A stretch of 64,000 nucleotides of DNA, taken from assembly GCA_977006965.1 (NCBI GenBank), contig OZ345364.1:1612001-1676000 (forward strand). Direction: 5' to 3'. The stretch is from Phymatolithon calcareum. Lineage: Eukaryota > Rhodophyta > Florideophyceae > Hapalidiales. Position numbers and translations under genes: made by a program. Every line of letters starts with the position of its first letter. Within the stretch, counting starts at the first letter, position 1. The notes below the pieces were generated by a model, which saw nothing but the letters and a program-made list of their open reading frames with translations, was not told where the DNA came from and did no database searches. Shown in pieces: positions 44,810 to 55,339 of the stretch.

Positions 44810-45754
44810 TTACTTCGCCTGAGTTTTTTGCTTTGCGCAAGCAGGACACTGCAAGCCTTTCTTACTGTTGACGGTTTTCCGCTCTTTGAATATACATGCA
44901 TCGTGAACCCTATGGTAACAATTGAGTTCTGTGCTATTAAACATGTCCAAGCTATGATTACATATAGCGCAGTGACCGTTCAAAATGGACCCAACACTAT
45001 CCGGATCGGGCGACGCATCATCCGCACCAGTATCGCTTGCTGGACGCCAATGTTTGCCCGAATCCGGGCGGGATGACCCTGCTTCTGCATCTATATGCAA
45101 ATCATTTGCTCCTCCAGTGGCGCCGACCATGGCCTCGGTGGAGCGTTCGAGATGCCACTCGCGCAACATGAATAGCATGCACCAAACAGAGATCAAAGCA
45201 ATGAAAGCAGGTGCTATGGCCCAAAACGCGCCGATAGTAGGCGCGTTTACGATGACATCTTTGAATTCCTTCTCGGTAGAAATGGGGACGCCATTGATTT
45301 CGGGGAGAGCAAATTCATACTCACCAGAGCCGCGTTCTACGAATGTCTTGTTGCAATAGTCGAAGGCCGCGTTGTAAGAATCCCACTTAATCTGCATGGC
45401 GGAAGGGAGGAGGCTCAAGCTGTTCTCCCGAACGTATATGACAGCGGCGAAGGAGAAAATCGATATGACGGTGAGAAAGGCAAGGATAATGAGCTTAGCG
45501 AGACGGTGGGTGAGAGTCTCAGTCTTCACGATGTGAGTGGTGCAGAGTATGAAGAGCCCTACAGTGAAGATGAGGATGGAGGCCCACTTGGAAACATCGC
45601 GGAGCTTGCGGAAAACCGGAATATTTTGGGCAAGCAGGTGGCGGAGACGAAGGCATTCAGGGTACGTCCACTCTTTCTCTTCATTGATAACCTGGGCGGC
45701 GGCGATGCGGAGTGATACGAGGACAGCCGTTATCTCCTGCGCGCGGGAGCGCAT
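44810..45754 (-). CDS. Membrane-anchored RING-H2-type E3 ligase candidate
   Basis: A 314-residue protein with hydrophobic segments at about 57-76, 87-108 and 174-197. The C-terminus carries a zinc-binding motif whose residues fit a RING-H2 pattern: C262, C265, C279, H281, H284, C287, C303 and C306 (CAIC, then CYHRVHDAC, then CPAC). RING proteins recruit E2 enzymes to ubiquitinate targets. The membrane location suggests action on membrane or lumenal-side substrates. A charged linker (about 205-255) separates membrane part and RING. The start is the first ATG; an upstream exon is possible because the frame stays open. Target unknown. The cysteine/histidine spacing is seen directly and the E3 activity is inferred. 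Confidence 0.7.
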   Translation of the reverse strand: MRSRAQEITAVLVSLRIAAAQVINEEKEWTYPECLRLRHLLAQNIPVFRKLRDVSKWASILIFTVGLFILCTTHIVKTETLTHRLAKLIILAFLTVISIFSFAAVIYVRENSLSLLPSAMQIKWDSYNAAFDYCNKTFVERGSGEYEFALPEINGVPISTEKEFKDVIVNAPTIGAFWAIAPAFIALISVWCMLFMLREWHLERSTEAMVGATGGANDLHIDAEAGSSRPDSGKHWRPASDTGADDASPDPDSVGSILNGHCAICNHSLDMFNSTELNCYHRVHDACIFKERKTVNSKKGLQCPACAKQKTQAK

Positions 45755-46854
45755 TCCTTCATTGGTGCCCCGATGACGGGAGGAACTAATGACGTTGTGA
45801 ATTCAGGGATGCCTAGTGGGAGACCACTGGATTGAGGATGACGGAGAAGAAGAAGAAGCTCGGGTGGCCCGGCTTCCACGAACGTGAGGTTCTTCTACAC
45901 CGCGATTCAGTGCAGGCTGCGCACCGCGCAAGTTATTTTGGGGTGGTGTGTTTGCTCAGTTTCGGAAACCAAGCATGCGGTACGTACGTAAAAGGCACGG
46001 CACTTCAATCCACGGCGGTTTCGTGATCCAGCCAATGAGCTCTCTACACATACACCGGATGGCCCACAGGGCCGTGCAATTAACAGTAATGCGATATGAT
46101 AGCAGCTCCCAATCGTTTGACTTTGTAATGCTGCACTCGTCTAAATATTCATTTAAATTTTTGATACAGTAAAGTAAGACAGTGACCTCGCGGTACAACA
46201 GTAACTTTATGTGCTGAGAGAAACACATGTTTTCGTCCTATTCGTAGAAAACTCTCACAGAGCTGTCATGGGACAATAGCATCCGGCTATGGCGGAAAAC
46301 TGTATCATAGCGGACCGAGATTCTGCGGGAAATACAGTAATCTGCGCATGCATGATGTGCACAGATTTTATTTTCGCCTACTGTACTGTATCCTGGAAAC
46401 GGAAAAATATGTACAGTACACAAACTTGTCGTGTTGGTCTACAGCATGGATGGGTATGATCGCAATTTTTGGCATCACTCAGCTGATTGATGAATCAATC
46501 ATTCAACCAAAAATAGAACGTGTGAACTGCTGATGCTCAAATAAAAATAAATAATTCTTCTAAAAGATGATTGCTAGATAAATAGCGCAGCTAAAGTAGT
46601 AATGCTTCTGCCATAGTCCGGCGACATCACACCAGGAGATTTAAGACTCGTATATATGTATCATCTCGGCCCTCTCCAGGAGCAGAGTGTCGAGGAACGA
46701 GCAGGACTCCCAAAGTTTGTTACATGCTAGCACGGGGCCTTCAGTATTGTAAACAGCCGTCAAATTAGAAGCCTTTCTGCGGTTTGACTACACCGCGATG
46801 GGCCAGGACAGGAGTACATATCGTCTACTGGAGTTGAACAAGTAGGGCGAGTAC
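45755..46854. other. Intergenic, no supported gene
   Basis: AT-rich, with short overlapping frames only. There is some CTGTACTGTAT sequence near 46,381, similar to the MITE interior. Confidence 0.4.
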
Positions 46855-48130
46855 ATGAATTTGAAGCACAAAGCAATGGATTCCCTCAGGTTCTTAGACC
46901 TGAATTTCTGGCTCTTTTTCAAACACGTGAAGAAGGACGAGAGAAGAACAAATAATGAGTCACAAACTCAACGAATGCCACTAGTCCCATCGTCCATCCC
47001 CTTAGACCTTCGGTTACAGCTCAACTTAACTTCAGTATCGACAATGACAATTATTCAGTCAATGACCACTAGGACGACCCTGCACGTCTTCATACAACAT
47101 CGTCAACATAATCCCATCTTAAATCTGAAGGAGTGATGAAATTCGTCATGAATGCCGACAATGTCGGCAAAACGAAATGGATGACTTGAGGCGTCGGGCG
47201 TACACCGACGTGGAATGAAATGAATGCAACAGGAGGATACTATGCCGGGAACCCACGGAAGATATCGTGGCGATCGCAGCAAAGAGAGCCAACTGAGATT
47301 TCTTGCTTGGATAGATCAACAAGTGAAGCGGGGTGGAAACAAGAAGTTGACGTCCTTGTTTATTAAGGTGTTTGTTCTGAGTTGATGTTCTTGTTGTCTT
47401 CCCTTTCGGTTGGAAGGAAAAACTGAACGGGCTAAAGTACTAACTCTGAAGCTGGAATGAGGATCTCAAGAGAATACTATTGCTGTAAGTAGTGGGTGTA
47501 CGTGTAACTTCACCTCGATAGTTGACCTGTTCGGCCAACCAATAATACGAGGGAATGGCATGCTCGCATGGCATCATGCACAGTTGGTTGCAGAAGCTTT
47601 GGTTTAACAAGGAGCAACTGGATTCTCTTGTGTTTGACCAGAATATGGACTTTAAGATGCATGTGAAAAAGTTTCTCGCCATCTGCGACGAGCTGGAAAG
47701 CTACCATGCAGAAATCAATGACACGAGGAAAGCGTTGCAGTTGATTCTCTCTTGTTCGCTTCGTTTCCAGCACTAGACACATAATCAAGAGTAGATGACG
47801 CAACCTTCGATGAGATCAAGGAAGATGAGAAGGCGGACTTAGAAAGGACGGCTAATCAGCACATTCCTCTAGCGCTACAATTCGGTCTACAGGGAGGACA
47901 ATATCTCAATCAATACTCTGAAGTCGAACAACTTCGTGAAAACAATGGTCGCGTAACGGAAGCACGCTGCAGATCCTATCAACCACTCTGCCAGCCTCAG
48001 ATTTGAAAGTCTAGATGCTCAGCACCGATTGAATACTGCCGCAACCAGCATCTAAGGTACACTGGGTAGAAGCTGAAAAACAATTTCTCTGAAGATTCTA
48101 AAGAGGAAATTCGCTAAATGGCCACCAAAG
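46855..48130 (+). pseudogene. Relic of a Ty1/copia gag region
   Basis: Plus-strand pieces resemble the gag helix bundle of copia elements (UBN2-type). DFKMHVKKFLAICDELES and DTRKALQLI lie at about 47,650-47,750. The frame then changes to EIKEDEKADLERTANQH, the usual position of the Ile/Leu-rich linker after gag. No CCHC zinc knuckle, protease or integrase is recognisable. It is heavily mutated, and no LTRs were found around it. It is a different, older copy than the element at 57,380. Confidence 0.4.
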
Positions 48131-49102
48131 TAGTAAAAGTTCACTAAATAGACACCCGTAGCCGAACCTAGTACTAGCACCTAGCAAAATGTACTATCAT
48201 ACGCACTATGGCCAAACCTCACTTCTACTCATCCGTTTTGCAGAGCACTCTATGCGACAGTAAAATTGCATGCGCTACTCTCTCTGGTTTAGCTCGTCGT
48301 CGCAACTGTTGATAGTATCTCCGTCATCGATGGCGCTGAGGTCGATGATCATTTACTGAGCCGCTTTCTAGATGTGCTTTCGCTTCGCCTCGACAAGGTT
48401 GTGGATGTTGGGCCTATCGCTTGTCTCTGAGAAGTTGCCGGTGTATCCACACGAGGACCAGTGGCGGGCCCTCATTTCGGACAGCAAGTAGGGCTTCTTG
48501 CGCTTACGACCCGACTTAGCCACAAGGTCAAACGGCACCAAATCATCCTGTACTAGCTGGTCATCAGTGACTGCAACACGCGTGATGCTGCCCACGGCAG
48601 CATGCTGACGTTCACGAGGAAGCTTCAAGCTTTGCTTTGGCTACAGATGTGTGTCAGACTCTATGTGGTGCGCTTTTGCCACGAGGTGTGCCTCCCGATT
48701 GACGTGTTGTAGGAGATCACGACGCTAACAACGTCGTCGAAGCTTGATCCAATGTAATCGCCCATCTGAAGCACAGGATCCTTCCTGCCCATGTCTTCAG
48801 AGTGAGTAGATGCGGGAGCATTGTCAGTTGAGCTTGTCAGACGAATTAGAGGAAGTGCATAAAACTTGGATCAGAGGGAAGTAGCAGACCTACTTCCCTT
48901 TTCCCCTCCAAAAAACACAACTGTCAGTGCTCCACGTAACGCATGAATAGTAGTTTTGGATGGGTGCCTATAGCGTACTTTTACCACTTTTGGTGGCTAT
49001 TGATCGAATTTCCTCGATATTTAATGATTCAGGAGCCACGCAAAAAATTACGTTCACAACAAGTCGGTGTTTCTAAAATACAAAAGAGATTTCAAATGAA
49101 TC
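48131..49102. other. Intergenic, no supported gene
   Basis: A minus-strand open frame of 86 codons at 48,368-48,628 has a basic RKRKK patch but no family match. Nothing else was recognised. Confidence 0.35.
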
Positions 49103-49104
49103 TA

Positions 49105-49502
49105 CAGTCAGACCTCGATAAATGGATGGGCAATGTGGAATGGTCCAATATTCTCAAAATCGAGGTTATTCTCAAGTCGAATTTTGAATCATAAGTTTTG
49201 GATCACACGTGTGCCGAACAGTAGCCATATTCTACTGTACTGTATGCCAATGGCAGGAGAAACATGAAAAGTACTTACACTATTCTACGAGAGAGGATAT
49301 GCTCCGTGTACGCTAAACAAAATTATAACAAAATTTAAGGTATGCCCCGTGACCTCGAACATGAAGTAATGCTCCTATCAAATATTCTAGAATCCTTTAA
49401 TTTTCGTTAAATTTAGGCGGATACGGTTTTCGTGGAGCACTCGATTATGCTGCTAACCGAGGTTATTCTAAAAAAGAGGTTCCATTTATCGAGGTCTGAC
49501 TG
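49105..49502. mobile_element. 398-bp Tc1/pogo-like MITE, copy 2
   Basis: Same termini and length as the copy at 35,043-35,440, flanked by TA at 49,103-49,104 and 49,503-49,504, in the same orientation. The small number of differences (about seven) suggests recent spread or a shared recent source. The central part includes the CTACTGTACTGTATGCC motif. It has no coding capacity. Confidence 0.9.
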
Positions 49503-49504
49503 TA

Positions 49505-50420
49505 TTACCGCAGCGTTCGGAAATACAGAAATACTGGAATTCGCATCATTTTGGCTTCCTATTTTAGGGGTTCTCCAAGCGATTGATACACAATTGCATT
49601 AACATGTCATAATGCCAGTTATCTTGCCAGTCATTTCGACGCTCTTCTCATCGCAACATTATGGACCTATCTCGGATGCTTCTCACTAAGACAAGGCGTA
49701 CATGAAGTCGTGGTCGAGGCTTCATGTGAAGGCGGACTATAGGCTTGACTCCTGAGACTCAGTCAAAGCGTCTGCAAGCTGTCGCTTTGGCAGCATGTAT
49801 GAACACGCCAGAGGTTGAAAAGATACACCTGCACGGGTCATTCACGTGCTTAGCATTTTTCGCATCTCGTCAATGCCCTGAGCGATGTACCTCGCTTTCA
49901 TATGAAGGAACTTCAAGAGCTTGATTCGTTCAATGCGTTTCCGGAAAGGATAGAAATTTCCCAGTTCAAGCAATTACCTCGTCCTCTGTATGTATGATTC
50001 AAGAATTGATTTCGATATATCAGGGAGCTTCGTGCCAGTGTGGGCCGCGGATATGTATACGGGGCAACTGGACTCATTCACAGCGAAGTGAGACGTACTC
50101 CTGTTGAAGTACAAGAGAGATCATGGTTGAGCACTATTCCAGTACGAGGAAAATGCATACTATCTCTCCATCATCTGTGTAAGCAGCTGTAATCAGCATA
50201 ATCTCTGAATGGTTAGTCCAAGGACAATAGGCCTGGGCATCCATAAATCTCTCTAGGGTGAAGCATTTGCCCGTGCGATTTGGTCGAGAAACCATCTTCC
50301 AACTAGCTGAATGTCAGGACAGTTACGAAACTTAGATACAAACTTGTGGGCAAATATTGACTTCTCAAACAGTCTTGTATTTGGACAAGAAGTCGAATTT
50401 GCATTCGCTCCAGACAATAT
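49505..50420. other. Flank of the DNA transposon with an LRR-like scrap
   Basis: A degenerate stretch at about 49,750-49,900 reads in one frame like a leucine-rich-repeat segment (AVALAACMNTPEVEKIHLHG). It could be another piece of the LRR family seen at 20 kb. It is too short for a firm call. Confidence 0.3.
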
Positions 50421-50459
50421 GGGAGAGTGTTCAGAACTAGATGGGGTTATGTCATTTTT
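50421..50459. repeat. Left TIR of DNA transposon
   Basis: A 39-bp inverted repeat identical to the complement of 53245-53283. ATAT precedes it. Confidence 0.95.
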
Positions 50460-50682
50460 CAGAAATGAAAGTTAGGGCACATTTTCAAAACAATTTAAAA
50501 AATTAGCATAAACTACACTTATACAAAATCGTCACGTGGAAGTACTGGGAAGATTTGTTTTTAATTTTTCTCAACTGTGTAGAAGTTATTTTGGAAAATA
50601 AATTTAAATTTTGGATTCCTTACACATGTTTTGTATCATACTGCGTCCAGAAATCTATCATATCATCTAATTTCTTGGCACG

Positions 50683-52724
50683 CTATTGTGCATCTTGCGG
50701 CACAGCACTCTTAGTGCCACTAGAAAAGTACCCGTCTCGTACTCTAGCATCTGAAGAGTAATACCGATCAAGAACGTTCACCGCTAAGTAGATTTTTCGA
50801 TTTCCTTCCATTTTTGAGGCGACGTTCTCAAGCGGGACAATAGGCAACAGAAAAGCAGAACTTTTCAAATCGATGTGCTGCATATTTTCGATGGTGTTAG
50901 TGGATATGTCTTTTTGCAGTAAACATAAGGACTTTTTCTCCAAAGAATTTGTGAAGTTCTTGACAGCTACTTGTGCAAGATTGTTCTTCTCAAATATAAA
51001 CACATGGCGAGTGGATATTTTGAGAGCTGCGGGAATTTTAAAGTACTGACGTAAGAGGACTTTCCAGTTTCTCCAGCTCACTTGCGTTGAAGAGACGCAA
51101 GTTGAATTTCTTGAACTGCTTTCAATTAAATCAAGCATCTCTTCCGGGACATTTACATTGCTTTTCGATAGTTTTCTCTTAACATGCCCAAAGGAACCAT
51201 CACATACATTTTTTGTATGCCCAGCGACCAAGAAGTATAGACTGATACTTTCATCAAAACCACATATCACACGCCAAGTCAGGTACCAAATCAGGTATCG
51301 ATTCTTATTTTTGCCAGCACAGTTGTCAGCATGGAGCCTTAAATGGAGTGGACTAGAGGAAATCGACTGCCTCGCCCGCTCAATGGAATAATGAAGCATT
51401 GAAATAACTACATTTGCAGTTTTTTCATTCGGCCAGTGCCCTTCGGGCAAGCCAAATATGAACTGGCGTTTCAAGTTACTCACCGAAACTCCAAAAATAT
51501 CGAACTTGAGACCTGTTATAAAGTGTAGCTGCCCTGGCTGCTTTTGTAGCTTTGGTAGTAACACTTTTTCGGCAAAATCGAAAACCAAGTGCAATGGACT
51601 CAAGTTTTGGCTCTCGTGAGCCAACAGCTGACATGACCTGTAGAATCTAAACTCTGTGTCTGCCTCCAGGCGATGGCTTCTGAGTATCTCTTTTTTCCTT
51701 GCACACTGCAAATCATCATCAAGAGATGCGATTTCGTTTTTAAAGTTGTGCAAGTGTCGCAAAAGTCGCTACCTTTCGAGAATATCTTTAGTGTGGGCAT
51801 GCCATCACTCCAATATCGTACGAAAGAAGTATAGTTCAGAGGAGAAGTTGGACGTTTTAAACCCGGTTGAATCTCAAGAAGCCCAGATACCAAGTTATTA
51901 AAAGACTCTTTGTATGCTTCATACACAAGTTTTTTGGTTGTATGACTGGGTACCATTCTTAAAGGAGATTCATCTTTGGATCCACGCCCTCTTGGGCACT
52001 CCAGTGCATAATCTGCAGCATAATTTCTTAAAAAAGTCAGAGCCAAGATTTTTTGTGCTCCCATTTTCCCCTTTCTCGCTTTCGAGTGCATAGTTTTGTA
52101 CACAGTTGGACGCATAGTTCTGCTTACATGAACACTGTGGCTCTGTATTGTTGTGATTGAGAGCTGTGTTATTGCAGCAAAGGCCGGGAGGCACATTTGG
52201 CGGCCTTTTAAACAGTATGCTATGGAAGCACGTGCCATCGGATCATCCTCGTTAAGCCTGCGTTTATATTTCTTGGCATCTTGAGATTCATTAAAAATTG
52301 TATTTGCTTTTCCTGGGGGAGCCGCACAGGCAAATATCATCGATCGCACAAAACTCACGCGCTCTACCTCATTGAGCAGTGCAAATCCCAACGCCATGTC
52401 TTTTGAGCCTTCAAGGTTGCACTGGTCATGACCGCACTGCGTCATGTATTTGGTGTAGTGCAACAAGCAGTTATTTTGTAGGGACTCCTCTACATTCTGG
52501 GGCAGTACGGGACCCTCGTCCACAGCGTTCCAATCTTCCCCTACGTGTAGAATTTCATCCAAATCCATCAAAATATCATGATCTTCCCAAGCTTCTTCGA
52601 TAGGATCAGGAGGCTCATCCCCATATGCAGTGTCATCGTTTTGAGGGGCACAGTGGTGAATATCTTGAGCAAAATCGCTCAAAATTATATTCTCTGGGTC
52701 AAGCACAGGGTCAATGATGTCCAT
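50683..52724 (-). CDS. DUF7869-type putative transposase in two overlapping frames
   Basis: The upstream frame starts at the ATG at 52724 and ends at 51600 (374 codons). The second frame is open from 51762 to 50683. The overlap is about 160 bp and the two are in a -1 relation. Fused at the slippery site the product is about 680 residues. The first part has an acidic N-terminus, then a middle with CGHDQC, and a FCDTC zinc-like pair. The second part has LRLHADNCAGKNKNRYLIWY and AGHTKNVCDGSFGHVKRKL, the signature blocks of DUF7869 proteins, with conserved Asp and His positions that may form the active site. The frame change falls exactly in the conserved region just after FCDTC, so a working protein needs the fusion. 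DUF7869 function is not firmly known. Confidence 0.7.
51686..51744 (-). promoter_or_regulatory. Candidate -1 programmed frameshift signal
   Basis: The minus strand reads ACT TTA AAA ACG in the upstream frame. The T TTA AAA heptamer is at 51744-51738 and fits the eukaryotic X XXY YYZ slippery pattern. Slipping back one base enters exactly the downstream frame (AAC GAA ATC). Ten nt later, ATCTCTT (51727-51721) can pair with AAGAGAT (51692-51686). It encloses a nested TTGCA-GTG-TGCAA hairpin. The alternative is a one-A deletion in an A run. Confidence 0.5.
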
Positions 52725-52893
52725 AGCGTATAGGCTTCTTCCGTAAAAACAACATTCAACAAAATAGCTCTCTGCGAAAAGCCTCTACTGTCCCTACCGG
52801 TGGTCTTTAAGTATTGGATAAATACGTAGCCAAAGTCTGCAGCACAGTTCTTCAATAGCAGCTGCGTGGCATTAAGAGATCACACCCAAGCTT

Positions 52894-52920
52894 TAGTGAT
52901 TACATTTAATGTAATCACTA
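52894..52920. repeat. 27-bp palindrome upstream of the transposase gene
   Basis: TAGTGATTACATT and its exact complement are separated by one base, with AGCT added on both sides beyond one mismatch. It lies inside the transposon between the right TIR and the gene start. It may be a subterminal binding or control site. Confidence 0.7.
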
Positions 52921-53244
52921 GAGCTCGGTTGTTGTAAAGAAAATCTTACTATAGTCATTCATCACGGTGTTATGTGCGTAACGGGACGTGCACTATTTGC
53001 ACTGGATGCCTTCGTACGAGGAAAAAATTGATGGCCAAAAAACGTATGATAACAGAAATGTAAGCAATTTGTATTTTTCATTTATCCAGCCGCTAGAAGC
53101 AGGTTCAGAATTGAACGATCAAAACCCTAGATGCGTTCAAAATAAAATTAAAATAGCTTACTATGAGACATTTTAACCAATAAGCAGCCGTACGTAAAGA
53201 GCAGCTAATGGACATTCTAGAGATGTAAAAATATCGAAAAGTCA

Positions 53245-53283
53245 AAAAATGACATAACCCCATCTAGTTCTGAACACTCTCCC
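53245..53283. repeat. Right TIR of DNA transposon
   Basis: A 39-bp inverted repeat identical to the complement of 50421-50459. ATAT follows it. Confidence 0.95.
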
Positions 53284-55129
53284 ATATTGCAAGCAAGAAG
53301 ATGCTTCTAACATCGGATCCAGCATAAATTATCTAGAAAGTAACCCACGTCTAATCCACGTAGTCTTGCAATCGAAGAAATTAGTCAAGCCTGCATGACG
53401 CGTCAAGAGTATCAACCTTCGCGGAATATTCACATTAATCGAAGTAATGCCACGCCAATCCACCGGAGAAGATATAAAAGAGCATGAAACAGTTGCAGAA
53501 ACGCATCTGATTCATTGTCTCGCAACACTGCACAGAGGAAACGGAAACTTTGCAGTTCTTGAAGGAAAGACAATAAGATATACAGTTTCACGAAGTTCAA
53601 TAGAATAGGCAAAGGATATAGAATGCGAGTACAGATTCCTCATCAGACGAAGAACTTGGACAAACGTTGGTCAAATGCGAGAAGTGAATGCCATAGATGA
53701 CGTCAGGACCTTTTCAGTCAGGCACTCAATATCTGTGCAAAGCAAGATTCGACCTAAATAAAGATAGCGTAGATTTCGGTCTGAATACCTTCTCTGCCTT
53801 TGTCGCTTCACACGAAATAATTCTTCTTCTGCTTGAATTCGAATTCACCATCCTTCATATCGTCCACGACGACATGGTGTTTTCATGAAACAGCCGGAAA
53901 CTTGTTCAAGCCGCTTTCCACATTTCTCTCTTGGGGGCCCTCCGATCACATATCGGATGGGGAATCACACAGTTACAAGTCTCAAAAGTTGATCAGTCCG
54001 CCTATGTTCTACCATTTCTGCGCACATAAGCTTTGCAATACGCAAGCGTAACACGCGCTCTACTAGCACGACATGCAGACATGAGAGATAATGTCCCGAA
54101 CGAGCCAAAGATGAGTTCTAGCGAGAAGAATGGGTAGCGTGCATTCAAAACCCGTTGGATCTCTTTCCAGACAGAAGCTCTTTTCGAACGGCACGTATCT
54201 CTCTGCAAAAAGTATTCAGGTATTTTATCTTGATAATCACGGTCAGCATTCTACTTCCACACCAGAGAGAGCTGCAACTGTTGTCAAAAAATTGATATGC
54301 ACCGAATCTCAGCTACTACACACTGGTCATCTGGACTAAATGTTTAGTGATTCTCAGCAGAAACCTGTTTTGTCGGCGCTGATAGTAGAGAATATATTCC
54401 CAGTCGTTCACCGACCGGAAATTTGAGCACTATCAACCGGTCGACGATATATTGGAAAAGAAGAAGACGAACAGTTATCGCCCAGGACTCGCTGTAATCT
54501 CAGCATTTGTTAGAGACTTAACACGGCTTCGTAAACACTACTGGGTAATTTGTCACCAGACGCCATGGTCTGAGATGTCTATCTATCCGGACACTTGCCG
54601 GATAGCTGTGTGACGTGGGTCCTTAGAGGAATTGAGCTATACATCTACTGTAAGGCTGGCGCACGAAAATGCCCATGTGGTAGGTACAGTCATGTGTCCA
54701 CGACTTGTGCGCCACTGCGGCACCATTTTCGAGTGGAGCACGGAGTGTGCGCCAAATGTGTGAAAAAATTGACCGGATGGTGCGCAGAAGTGAAGCATAG
54801 CTAATTTCTTCCACCATTAGTGCATCTATTGTACGAAGTACTTTTAGCACTAGAGAACTTTGGTCAAGAACAGTGGTGCACAGAGACCAGAACCGTAGTG
54901 TACATTTAAGAGACTCTACGTGTATATGTTAAATGTACAATATTCAGACAAAGCGCTATGCGTTGTGCATAAGTGTCAGACAATCTAATAGTATTAAACT
55001 CTAAACAGTTATCAGTAAAGTACTGTAGAACAAGCCAATGATTTCCAAAATGCAATTCGGGAAACGAACATAGCACGGTACGATAAGCTCGATGCGCGGT
55101 CAATAAGAACTCCGGACGCAGATGAGGGC
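53284..55129. other. Intergenic, no supported gene
   Basis: Short overlapping open frames only. No recognised product or repeat. Confidence 0.4.
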
Positions 55130-55339
55130 TCAGTTCCGCGCCTTGGCGATGTGTTCGAAACCACGACACCAGAACGATCTGTTCTGCAGATCGTTGCGAC
55201 AATGCCGGTTCAAGTTTGTCTTCAGCCTGAATTGACTGCCGCATGTCGAACAACCAAACAGCCCGGTGTTTGTATGTTCGGTCTTTGTGCGACGCAAAAA
55301 AGTTGTCCGTATCGAAAAAGTATCCTGGAAAGTTCGCAC
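55130..55339 (-). pseudogene. C2H2-zinc-finger-like fragment
   Basis: The minus-strand translation has FGCSTCGSQFRLKTNLNRHC. The CxxC, the Phe/Leu spacing and the first His match a C2H2 finger. The second His is missing (Cys follows at once), and a stop follows about 20 residues later. It is probably a decayed or partial finger gene. Confidence 0.3.

Larger units (their letters stand above)
50421..53283 (-). mobile_element. Complete DNA transposon with 39-bp perfect TIRs and DUF7869-type protein
   Basis: A 2,863-bp element. The terminal inverted repeats at 50421-50459 and 53245-53283 (both starting GGGAGAGTGTTCAGAACTAG from the outside) match at all 39 positions. ATAT lies on both outer sides (left flank ends ATAT, right flank starts ATAT), consistent with a 4-bp target duplication; its self-complementarity leaves 2 or 4 bp possible. 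A single minus-strand gene of about 2 kb fills the interior. The perfect termini imply recent activity or little decay. I cannot place it in a named superfamily from TIR or TSD. The protein is the DUF7869 kind often found in mobile contexts. Confidence 0.85.

Noticed and set aside
45506-45776. Plus-strand frames near the RING gene start
   Set aside because: Antisense to the start of the membrane RING protein gene, with no motif.
47510-47803. Minus-strand frame opposite the copia gag relic
   Set aside because: It mirrors the gag-like plus-strand frame, which has recognisable composition, while this one has none.
54595-54804. Cysteine-rich plus-strand frame (CPCG, CAKC)
   Set aside because: Cysteine spacing fits no zinc family. 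The frame is short and overlapped by an opposite frame.
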